Positions 1-6,810 of a DNA stretch of 9,507 nucleotides are shown here, in pieces. Source of the stretch: Gammaproteobacteria bacterium (lineage in GTDB: Bacteria; Pseudomonadota; Gammaproteobacteria; Coxiellales; Coxiellaceae); NCBI GenBank assembly GCA_022600315.1, contig JAHZKQ010000185.1, positions 1 through 9,507 on the forward strand. The letters run 5' to 3'. The notes beneath the pieces are model-generated. The model ran no database searches, was not told the origin of the DNA, and saw only the letters and a list, made by a program, of their open reading frames with translations. The position numbers and the translations under genes were made by a program. How positions within the stretch are numbered: position 1 is the first letter of the stretch; each line of letters begins with the position of its first letter.

Positions 1-358
1 AACTATTATAGGTTACCCGCTTCAAGCCCTAGGGTTTGCTTGTCTTGTGATAGCGGCGTTAAGTCCAACTTCTTTTTTGTATCGGGTGCGAATACCAGCA
101 ACAGCAACCATTGCAAGGTTATCTTATGCGCTTTATTTGACGCATTTGCCAATGTTAATTTTATTGAAATATATCTATTATAAAAAATTAAATATGGATC
201 CTTTTAGCTTCGAAGGGGTACTGATTACCGCATCAGTATTATTATTTACTGCTTATACACTCTACATGACCATAGAGCAGCCTTGCCTTAAAATGCGGAA
301 CAAATACTGTCCAAGCATTGCGCCGGAGCTAAATAAATACGCTATCACATCTGAATAA
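1..358 (+). CDS. Acyltransferase 3 family membrane protein, C-terminal part (5' end outside window)
   Basis: The reading frame is open from base 2 to the TAA at 356-358, so this is the last ~118 codons of a gene beginning left of the window. A GTG at 47 could serve as a start, but the residues before it (GYPLQALGFACL) continue the hydrophobic pattern, so I treat the gene as truncated by the window edge. The tail has the layout of the integral-membrane acyltransferase 3 (OafA/YrhL-like) family: an 'ARLSYALYLTHLPMLILL' helix resembling the family's 'iSYslYLtH' signature, another hydrophobic segment, then 'YMTIEQPCLKMRNK', resembling the closing 'E+P..K.R' motif. Such proteins move acyl groups onto sugars or other envelope molecules at the inner membrane. 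The substrate cannot be told from this fragment. It occupies the place where hfq-hflX usually precedes hflK. Confidence 0.72.
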   Translation, partial: TIIGYPLQALGFACLVIAALSPTSFLYRVRIPATATIARLSYALYLTHLPMLILLKYIYYKKLNMDPFSFEGVLITASVLLFTAYTLYMTIEQPCLKMRNKYCPSIAPELNKYAITSE

Positions 359-401
359 TATTTAGACTAACTTAAAGCTTACATATTCACGCAATCCCTT
401 G

Positions 402-430
402 TTGCGTCTTGCGAGTTGGAGCCGTAGAAT
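402..430 (+). promoter_or_regulatory. Candidate sigma-70 promoter for the hflK operon
   Basis: A -10-like TAGAAT (425-430, 5 of 6 matches) lies 17 bases after a weak -35-like TTGCGT (402-407, 3 of 6). It sits in the 109-base gap between the acyltransferase gene and hflK, about 38 bases before the hflK start. A promoter here would make sense because the usual upstream cotranscribed genes hfq-hflX are missing. The weak -35 keeps confidence low. Confidence 0.35.
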
Positions 431-467
431 GGTTTGGTTATTTTGATTAAGGGAAGGAGCAGCTGAA

Positions 468-1598
468 ATGGCGGCGAATTGGCTAAATAAAAAGCGCTGG
501 TGGATTATGCAGCGCGATGGCGGCGAGCAGGGCCCACCAGATTTGATGGATGCGGTTAAGAAAGTATTTGGGAGCTCAGGTTCTAAATCCGGTGGTGAGG
601 GTGGTAATGGCCATATTGCGCGCTTTGTTGGTTTTGCTCTAGCTTTGATTGTGGTGTTATGGATATTGTCCGGTATTTTTATTGTTTCACCAGCAGAACG
701 ATCGGTTGTGTTGCGCTTTGGGCGCTATTTAACGACTGTGGGACCGGGACCACATTGGATCCCGCGCTTTATGGATTCAAAATATACCTTCGACGTGCAA
801 CAAGTGCGAAATTTTTCGATTCACGCTGAAATGCTGACTCAAGATGAAAATATTGTCTCGGTAGATCTGGCGGTACAGTATCGCGTTATGGATTTGCAAA
901 AATATTTATTCAGTGTGGTTGATCCAGCAAAAACTCTACAGCAAGCAACGTCTAGTGCGCTACGCCAAGTTGTGGGGCAAATGACTTTGGATGCGGTATT
1001 AACCACCGGGCGTGATGCTTTGCGTGATCAAGTTGAGCAACAACTTAAAGAAATTTTGGCAGTTTACCAAGCTGGCATGCAAGTAGTGGATGTGACATTA
1101 CAGCCAGTTAAACCGCCTGAAGCAGTGACGGCAGCATTTGATGATGCAATTAAGGCTCGAGAAGATAAGCAAAGTTATATCAATAAAGCGACTGCTTATC
1201 AGCAAAAAGTGATGTCAATTGCTAGTGGTCAGGTAGCGCGTTTAGTGCAAAAAGCCACGGCCTATGAGCAAGAAGTTAACTTGCAGGCGCAAGGTTTAGT
1301 AGCGCGTTATTTAGCGTTACTAAAACCGTTTGAAAAAGCCCCGCGCGTGACACGTGAACGGCTATATTTAGATGCGGTAAGCAATGTATTGTTGCACACA
1401 CATAATATTGTGGTGGGTAATGGCAATAACAATATTCTTTATTTACCATTGCAGCAATTACTTAATCAGCACTTGCAAACAACGCCAACCGATTTAGCAA
1501 AAATTGAAGCACAGCCTGCAGCGGTAAAACTACCTGCTACAGAACCGGCGGGTGATTCTTATCAGCCCGTTACTCGACCCAGTTATGATGGAGGCTAA
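468..1598 (+). CDS. hflK: HflK, FtsH protease modulator, SPFH/band 7 family
   Basis: HflK pairs with HflC to form a large membrane-anchored, periplasm-facing complex around the AAA protease FtsH and tunes its choice of substrates. The 376-residue protein has the family layout: a cytoplasmic Gly-rich N-terminus with the typical 'EQGPPDL' (residues 20-26), one transmembrane helix (about 52-73), the SPFH/band 7 domain starting 'SPAERSVVLRFGRY', a long coiled-coil stretch (about 225-290), then 'APRVTRERLYLDAVSNVL', typical of HflK. It is shorter than E. coli HflK (419). In the coiled coil, positions that are usually Gly-Glu read GQ and GL ('ASGQVARL', 'AQGLVARY'). The start is ATG 468 with AAGGAG at 454-459. 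hflC begins 4 bases after the stop, so the two are cotranscribed. Confidence 0.95.
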   Translation: MAANWLNKKRWWIMQRDGGEQGPPDLMDAVKKVFGSSGSKSGGEGGNGHIARFVGFALALIVVLWILSGIFIVSPAERSVVLRFGRYLTTVGPGPHWIPRFMDSKYTFDVQQVRNFSIHAEMLTQDENIVSVDLAVQYRVMDLQKYLFSVVDPAKTLQQATSSALRQVVGQMTLDAVLTTGRDALRDQVEQQLKEILAVYQAGMQVVDVTLQPVKPPEAVTAAFDDAIKAREDKQSYINKATAYQQKVMSIASGQVARLVQKATAYEQEVNLQAQGLVARYLALLKPFEKAPRVTRERLYLDAVSNVLLHTHNIVVGNGNNNILYLPLQQLLNQHLQTTPTDLAKIEAQPAAVKLPATEPAGDSYQPVTRPSYDGG

Positions 1599-1602
1599 TT
1601 AA

Positions 1603-2496
1603 ATGAAAGCACGGGGTTTACTTTTTTCAATTTTGGGTTTTATTATTTTTATTTTGTTGCTTAGCAGTTTTTATACGGTGACTGAAGGTGAACGAGCGTT
1701 ATTGCTACGGTTAGGCGAATTGGTTAAAAATCCTAAGACGGGTGAGGTTAAAGTCATTCAGCCGGGGATACATTTTAAGATGCCGTTTGTGACTAATGTG
1801 CGTTATTTTGATGTGCGCTTGCGCACCCTAAATGTTGACTCTTCGCGGATTTTAACTAAAGAACAAAAATATGTATTAGTCGATTATTACGCTAAATGGC
1901 GGATTGATAATTTGGCGCTTTACTTTAAACGTACTCGTGGGTTTTCTGCGCAGACCGAACAGTTGTTGCAACAAAAAACTAACGATGCACTGCGAGCTGC
2001 ATTTGGACAGCATAATATTAAAGACGTGGTGTCTGGTGAACGCTTAAATATCATGACGGCCTTGCAGCAAAAAACCAATAAAAGTGCGGAAGAGCTTGGG
2101 GTCAAGGTGGTGGATGTGCGTATCGTCGGCATTGATTTACCGAGTCAGGTACGCGATTCAGTATTTCAGCGTATGCGCACTCAGCGTGAACAGGTGGCAA
2201 CAAGATTTCGTGCTGAAGGTCAGGCGAAATCGGAATCGATTAAAGCTACGGTGGATCGGCAAGTGGCGGTAATGATTGCTAAAGCTAAAACTCAGGCGCA
2301 AAAAATTCGCGCCAAAGGTGATGGTGAAGCGGCAGGGATTTATACGGCGGCGTATTCGAAAAACCCGGGATTTTATTCATTTTATCGAAGCTTAGAAGCG
2401 TACCAAAAAGTTTTTTCTAATAAAGACAGCGTAATGGTGTTAAAACTTAACTCACCATTTTTTAAGTATTTTGATGAAACGCCGAAGATACATTAA
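1603..2496 (+). CDS. hflC: HflC, FtsH protease modulator, SPFH/band 7 family
   Basis: HflC is the partner of HflK in the FtsH-regulating membrane complex. The 297-residue product is about the usual length. It has an N-terminal signal-anchor helix (residues 5-24), then the band 7 domain opening with 'VTEGERALLLRLGEL'. It continues with 'IQPGIHFKMPFVTNVRYFDVRLRTL', typical of HflC, and a helical region 'RMRTQREQVATRFRAEGQAKSESIKA...AKTQAQKIRAKGDGEAAGIY', where the Gly-Glu and Ala-rich coiled-coil pattern is intact, unlike in HflK here. The ending 'YRSLEAYQKVF...MVLKLNSPFFKYF' matches the family C-terminus ('SP FFkYf'). The start is ATG 1603, preceded by GGAGG at 1590-1594, which lies in the last codons of hflK and suggests coupled translation. 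Confidence 0.95.
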   Translation: MKARGLLFSILGFIIFILLLSSFYTVTEGERALLLRLGELVKNPKTGEVKVIQPGIHFKMPFVTNVRYFDVRLRTLNVDSSRILTKEQKYVLVDYYAKWRIDNLALYFKRTRGFSAQTEQLLQQKTNDALRAAFGQHNIKDVVSGERLNIMTALQQKTNKSAEELGVKVVDVRIVGIDLPSQVRDSVFQRMRTQREQVATRFRAEGQAKSESIKATVDRQVAVMIAKAKTQAQKIRAKGDGEAAGIYTAAYSKNPGFYSFYRSLEAYQKVFSNKDSVMVLKLNSPFFKYFDETPKIH

Positions 2497-2529
2497 CTTC
2501 GAGTAATAGCAACTTTTAGGATATTTATC

Positions 2530-4023
<1,494 letters not shown>

Positions 4024-4025
<2 letters not shown>

Positions 4026-4069
4026 TCGCTTATTGGCTTTGCGATTTCCCATCGGACCAGTGGGATTTT
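4024..4069 (+). terminator. Weak candidate terminator region after purA
   Basis: Two short hairpins follow the purA stop. The first pairs AATCGC (4024-4029) with GCGATT (4041-4046) over an 11-base loop. The second pairs TCCCAT (4047-4052) with GTGGGA (4060-4065, one T-G pair) over a 7-base loop and is followed by TTTT (4066-4069). The stems are short and the T run minimal, so Rho-dependent ending is equally likely. A third small stem, GCCTT (4117-4121) with AAGGC (4125-4129), lies beside the end of the convergent gene. Confidence 0.3.
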
Positions 4070-4139
4070 GAATCAATTTCGACAATGGCGGTGTTATTGT
4101 TTAGATAGTGCCTCAAGCCTTGCTAAGGCAGTCTCTAGT

Positions 4140-5117
4140 TCAGGCTGGCTCTTTAGATTCAAATATCATTGCAGCACTTATTCTATCAGCAAATATTTTT
4201 AGGTATTGTTGTTTTCTCTCATCGCTATTTAGAAATAAGCCCGTGCTAGGAATCTCGGCTTTTATGCAGTCATAAATAGCGTCGGCTGCTTTGCAAGCTG
4301 GCAAGCTGCGTAGACATTTTGCTATTTGATTGTTTCGTGTGATGGGGCGAAAACCCTGTTGGTAAGCCCAGCTAGAGATTTCCAGGACGGTATTTTTGCA
4401 AAAAAATGCACCCTGCTCAAGAGGTTGTTTGATTATATGGTTATACATTTCTTCTTGTAACGTTAAAAATGTATTTTTTGAAATACGCTCAGCAAATTGT
4501 TCGTCTAAGGCTAAGGTTTTAGAATAAATCGCTTTAGCATAATTTCTAATAACCCCTGCTGGGTCGTTTAATAAATTCGCATAATCGACTATAAAAACCG
4601 GGAGCTTGAGATGTAAGGCATTAAAAATCACTTCAAGATAAGAGTCTTGGCGAGTTTCAAGGCAAGAGCGTAAGGTTGAAAATTGATTCATATAGCGGCA
4701 TTGATCTTGATAGACAAACTTAGCATGTTGCAATAAGTTTCCTTCAGGCGGCGCGGCTACCTTTAGATATTGAAACTGTGTGTGTGAGCGAATGATATCG
4801 GTGGGTTTTCTGATAATGACAAAGGCAGCATCCAATTGATTTTGTAATTTTATTACCTGAGAGAAATTGTGCGTTTTATAGATTAAATAGTTTGCACCTT
4901 CATAATTATTAATTTGAGCGGCTTGTGTATTTTGTTTTGAGTTCCCAAGCTTTAGAAAATCTTTGTAGTACTTAATTTTCAGATCTCTATCTTTATGAAG
5001 ATCAATAATCTGCTCGCCCAGTAAAATATAATAGGGATTTAACTCGAAGCTGGCAGCAAGCGCTCGAGTGGCGAAGAAGTTACCACTTTTGGGGAAGCTA
5101 TAGACTATAGTTGGCAT
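4140..5117 (-). CDS. Sulfotransferase-like protein (PAPS-binding motifs)
   Basis: The 325-residue protein carries the three hallmark elements of P-loop-like sulfotransferases, which move sulfate from PAPS to a hydroxyl or amine. The 5'-phosphosulfate loop is at the very N-terminus, 'YSFPKSGNFFATR' (6-18, Lys10). A 'KTH' (81-83) matches the family's catalytic His. The 3'-phosphate motif is 'FVIIRKPTDIIRSH' (99-112), with Arg103 and Ser111 at the standard 8-residue spacing. A later 'VDYANLLNDPAGVIRNYAKAI' resembles the usual 'yEdLl.dP...l..ia.fl' segment. It has no signal peptide, and the C-terminal third is not recognised. The start ATG (5115-5117) directly opens the domain but has no clear ribosome site. 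The gene begins only 29 bases past the tRNA-Phe 3' end on the same strand. The acceptor substrate is unknown; an effector or envelope-modifying role would be speculation. Confidence 0.75.
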   Translation of the reverse strand: MPTIVYSFPKSGNFFATRALAASFELNPYYILLGEQIIDLHKDRDLKIKYYKDFLKLGNSKQNTQAAQINNYEGANYLIYKTHNFSQVIKLQNQLDAAFVIIRKPTDIIRSHTQFQYLKVAAPPEGNLLQHAKFVYQDQCRYMNQFSTLRSCLETRQDSYLEVIFNALHLKLPVFIVDYANLLNDPAGVIRNYAKAIYSKTLALDEQFAERISKNTFLTLQEEMYNHIIKQPLEQGAFFCKNTVLEISSWAYQQGFRPITRNNQIAKCLRSLPACKAADAIYDCIKAEIPSTGLFLNSDERKQQYLKIFADRISAAMIFESKEPA

Positions 5118-5146
5118 CGGCTTGCTGATAATTTACTTAGATTAAG

Positions 5147-5222
5147 TGGTGGCCAGAGACAGAATCGAACTGTCGACACAAGGATTTTCAGTCCCTTGCT
5201 CTACCGACTGAGCTATCTGGCC
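5147..5222 (-). tRNA. tRNA-Phe (anticodon GAA)
   Basis: The reverse complement folds as a 76-base tRNA with CCA encoded at the 3' end (5147-5149). The acceptor arms are GGCCAGA (from 5222) and TCTGGCC. The D-arm holds 'AGCTCAGTCGGTAGAGC', and the anticodon stem AGGGA/TCCTT closes the loop CTGAAAA. The anticodon GAA falls at positions 34-36 (bases 5189-5187), which specifies phenylalanine. The T-arm 'GACAG TTCGATT CTGTC' pairs fully. The layout closely resembles E. coli tRNA-Phe. A well-formed promoter lies directly upstream on the same strand, and a protein gene follows 29 bases after the 3' end. Confidence 0.97.
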
Positions 5223-5235
5223 ACCGAAGCACCCA

Positions 5236-5264
5236 ATTAAACCGACTCAAGAGCCTTGAGTCAA
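5236..5264 (-). promoter_or_regulatory. Sigma-70 promoter for tRNA-Phe
   Basis: On the reverse strand TTGACT (-35, bases 5264-5259; 5 of 6) and TTTAAT (-10, bases 5241-5236) are separated by exactly 17 bases. The -10 ends 13 bases before the tRNA 5' end, leaving a leader of about 7 bases, as expected for a tRNA gene. It is the best-formed promoter in the window and could also drive the downstream sulfotransferase gene. Confidence 0.75.
5244..5262. repeat. Perfect 8-bp inverted repeat inside the tRNA-Phe promoter
   Basis: GACTCAAG (5244-5251) and CTTGAGTC (5255-5262) are exact reverse complements around the 3 bases AGC. The repeat fills the spacer and overlaps 4 bases of the -35 element, a position where a bound protein would block RNA polymerase. 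It could be an operator. It lies upstream of the expected transcript start, so it is not a terminator of the tRNA transcript. Confidence 0.55.
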
Positions 5265-5330
5265 GCATTGTTATACAAGCCAATTGTATTAGTGTTGATT
5301 TTCCGCTAATCTGATTGAATTCATTATGTT

Positions 5331-5335
5331 GGGGG
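5331..5335 (+). promoter_or_regulatory. Ribosome binding site that decides the TTG start at 5342
   Basis: The run GGGGG at 5331-5335 lies 6 bases before the TTG at 5342. The longest open frame would begin at TTG 5315, but that start has no ribosome site and would add residues (MNSLCWGQI) that spoil a clean signal-anchor. An internal ATG at 5369 also lacks a site and would remove the basic N-terminus. Confidence 0.5.
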
Positions 5336-5341
5336 CAAATT

Positions 5342-5794
5342 TTGAGCAAAAAACTTCTTATTCGAGTAATGTTAGCGCTTATCATTGGCGTTTTGGCTTT
5401 GATTATATTGCTCTGCAGTGTGCCGGAGCGTCCTTATAAAGCGCGTGGCATTGCCTTGCCGGCGGCAGAAGTTCGACCAGCGACTTCGGCAGATCAGGTT
5501 CGAATTTATACTCGCATGCCGTTTGATGCGATTCAATTAGGGTTCATCTCCATTGAAAAACATTATGTGCCAGGTAATTTTGATTCAGCAGTAAAAGCCA
5601 TGAGTGTTAAAGCTAAAGTTTTGGCGGCATCATTAGGGGCTAATGCAGTGGTGGTAACCAATCAGCCGATTCAGCCTAGTGCCAATATACCTAGCGCATT
5701 ACAAACTTATTATTATTTGGGTGTTGCGGTTTATACTCAGCAGTTACAGCCAAATGCAGCGCCGGCATGGCTGGGACATTACGCGCCATGGTGA
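5342..5794 (+). CDS. Small membrane-anchored protein of unknown function with an 'LGANAVVV' motif
   Basis: From the TTG at 5342 the product is 151 residues: a basic start (MSKKLLIR), one strongly hydrophobic helix (about 9-25), then a ~125-residue soluble part that would face the periplasm. A Cys ends the helix, but the preceding 'ILL' does not fit a lipobox, so I read it as a membrane anchor rather than a lipoprotein. The stretch 'QLGFISIEKHYVPGNFDSAVKAMSVKAKVLAASLGANAVVVTN' has the pattern 'lG.i.ve......a...l+.kA..lGANAVv' seen in small envelope proteins of the RcsF/DUF4156/YbjQ type. That is similarity of pattern only, and function is unknown. The tail is Pro/Gln/Tyr-rich and ends 'APAWLGHYAPW'. 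lepB begins 21 bases downstream, so the two are probably cotranscribed. Confidence 0.72.
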   Translation: MSKKLLIRVMLALIIGVLALIILLCSVPERPYKARGIALPAAEVRPATSADQVRIYTRMPFDAIQLGFISIEKHYVPGNFDSAVKAMSVKAKVLAASLGANAVVVTNQPIQPSANIPSALQTYYYLGVAVYTQQLQPNAAPAWLGHYAPW

Positions 5795-5815
5795 TTAATT
5801 ATTTAGGAATAAAAT

Positions 5816-6628
5816 ATGGGAATTAGTCGATTTTTTGATTTTGCAGTGTTTTTAACGGCAGCAACATTATTTACTGGTATAGTGGCTTTAGTCGATGTCA
5901 TTTTTACTAAATACACTAAAGATCCAGGTTACCTGCTAGAAGAAAAAAAGAAGCCAATGCTGATCGATTATTGTCGATCGTTTTTCCCAGTTTTATTGCT
6001 GGTGTTGTTGGTACGTAGTTTTGTAGCACAGCCTTATCGGGTACCGTCTGGTTCGCTAGAACCCACAGTTAAGCCGGGAGATTTAATTTATGTTAGCCAA
6101 TTTGCATATGGTCTGCATTTACCGGTGTGGGGTAAAAAAATTGTTTCAGTAGGGAAGCCTAAACGCGGTCAGATTGCCTTGTTTTATTATCCGGTAAATC
6201 ATGCGATAACCTTTATAAAGCGTGTGATTGGTGTGCCGGGAGATCGTATTTCTTATATCAATAATGTGCTTTATATTAACGGCAAAAAACTTCCAGAGAA
6301 GTTTATTAAAACTGTGTCGCAGTTAAATGATGCTGGCCAGTTGATTACTTACCAAGAATATCAAGAAACTATTGGCGGTGTGAAACATAACTTACTCAGA
6401 CGCCCAGATGCTAAAGTCATTAATTTTTATAATTTAGTTGTGCCTAAGGGTAAATATTTTATGATGGGTGATAATCGTAATGAAAGTGATGATAGTCGTT
6501 ACTGGGGTTTTGTGCCTGAACAGAATTTGATTGGCCGGGCCTTGTTAATCTGGATGAGCTGGGATTCGCATGCCGATCTTTTGCATAAAATTCGCTGGCA
6601 TCGCATTGGAACGCTTCTGACTCAGTAG
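5816..6628 (+). CDS. lepB: Signal peptidase I (leader peptidase)
   Basis: LepB cuts signal peptides from exported proteins on the outer face of the inner membrane with a Ser/Lys dyad. The 270-residue protein has two N-terminal membrane helices (about 6-31 and 54-70). Box B is 'PYRVPSGSLEPTVKPGDLIYV', with catalytic Ser80 followed by Leu rather than the common Met. Box D is 'ITFIKRVIGVPGDRI' with catalytic Lys135, and box E is 'GDNRNESDDSRYWGFVPEQNLIGRA'. An insertion between D and E ('SQLNDAGQLITYQEYQETIGGVKHNLL') is usual for proteobacterial LepB. I recall the same SGSL form in Legionella and Coxiella enzymes. The start ATG 5816 has TAGGA at 5804-5808. Unlike many gammaproteobacteria, lepA does not precede and rnc does not follow. 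Confidence 0.95.
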   Translation: MGISRFFDFAVFLTAATLFTGIVALVDVIFTKYTKDPGYLLEEKKKPMLIDYCRSFFPVLLLVLLVRSFVAQPYRVPSGSLEPTVKPGDLIYVSQFAYGLHLPVWGKKIVSVGKPKRGQIALFYYPVNHAITFIKRVIGVPGDRISYINNVLYINGKKLPEKFIKTVSQLNDAGQLITYQEYQETIGGVKHNLLRRPDAKVINFYNLVVPKGKYFMMGDNRNESDDSRYWGFVPEQNLIGRALLIWMSWDSHADLLHKIRWHRIGTLLTQ

Positions 6629-6630
6629 GC

Positions 6631-6643
6631 GTACATAATGTAC
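6631..6643. repeat. Palindrome GTACAT-A-ATGTAC just after lepB
   Basis: Six-base arms match perfectly around a single A, starting 3 bases after the lepB stop. The stem is AT-rich and is not followed by a T run, so it is a poor terminator. It may be a binding site or chance in an AT-rich gap. Confidence 0.35.
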
Positions 6644-6682
6644 ATATAAAGGCTAATTTTGGAAATTATCCTGCTAATGGGC

Positions 6683-6694
6683 TGGTGATCACCA
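6683..6694. repeat. 12-bp perfect palindrome TGGTGATCACCA
   Basis: This uninterrupted 12-base palindrome lies in the lepB to methyltransferase gap, 36 bases before the PmrA-like box. It has the form of a small dimer binding site. No known operator was recognised. Confidence 0.35.
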
Positions 6695-6801
6695 AATATT
6701 CAGGTTTATTAGACCGAATATGTTGGGTCCTTAAGATTCCCTTAATATTTATAGGATATCCTATAGGAGTATTTTGGGGGTCTCTATTGAAAGAAATCTG
6801 A
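6685..6801 (+). CDS. Possible 38-residue single-helix membrane peptide
   Basis: A GTG at 6685 opens a 38-codon frame ending at the TGA at 6799-6801, which overlaps the ribosome site of the next gene and would allow coupled translation. The product would be polar at its start (MITKYSGLLDR), then has a hydrophobic stretch 'ICWVLKIPLIFIGYPIGVFW' (residues 12-31) and ends GSLLKEI, a plausible single-helix protein. Against it: the start is GTG with no good ribosome site, the frame is short, and it contains the PmrA-like box and a palindrome that are better explained as regulatory DNA. It may be a chance frame. Confidence 0.22.
   Translation: MITKYSGLLDRICWVLKIPLIFIGYPIGVFWGSLLKEI
6730..6749 (+). 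promoter_or_regulatory. PmrA-type box (tandem CTTAAK repeats) before the methyltransferase-TPR gene
   Basis: CTTAAGATT (6730-6738) and CTTAATATT (6741-6749) form a direct repeat separated by 2 bases. This fits the Legionella/Coxiella PmrA consensus cTTAATatT-N2-cTTAATatT with one mismatch in 18 positions. It also fits the enteric PmrA box YTTAAK-N5-YTTAAK exactly. PmrA is the response regulator of the PmrAB system and in Legionella and Coxiella activates many Dot/Icm effector genes. A -10-like TATTTT follows at 6770-6775, 20 bases after the box. The gene start is 62 bases downstream of the box. No regulator gene is in the window, so its presence is inferred. Confidence 0.6.
6750..6765. repeat. 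16-bp perfect palindrome TATAGGATATCCTATA
   Basis: Sixteen bases read identically on both strands, directly abutting the 3' edge of the PmrA-like box and 45 bases before the gene start. A further ATAGGA (6763-6768) repeats one arm in direct orientation. The placement between an activator site and the likely -10 suits a repressor operator, but no known site was recognised. Confidence 0.5.
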
Positions 6802-6810
6802 GGTGTTGCT

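Noticed and set aside
5118..5146. Possible PmrA half-box (CTTAAT on the reverse strand) and -10-like TAAATT between tRNA-Phe and the sulfotransferase gene
   Set aside because: Only one hexamer matches; 11 bases on, the second position reads TAAATT. No -35 lies at the right distance from that TAAATT, and a start there would leave almost no leader.
5147..5222. tRNA-Phe as an integration site with a duplicated 3' end
   Set aside because: I looked for a copy of the tRNA 3' segment downstream of the tRNA, around the sulfotransferase gene and the purA end, and found none; no integrase gene is present in the window.
5315..5341. Earlier TTG start at 5315 for the small envelope protein
   Set aside because: No ribosome site precedes it and the extra residues do not fit a signal-anchor; TTG 5342 has GGGGG at a good distance.
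5342..5420. Lipoprotein signal (Cys at the end of the hydrophobic helix)
   Set aside because: The residues before the Cys are ILL; a lipobox needs a small residue such as Gly, Ala or Ser at -1.
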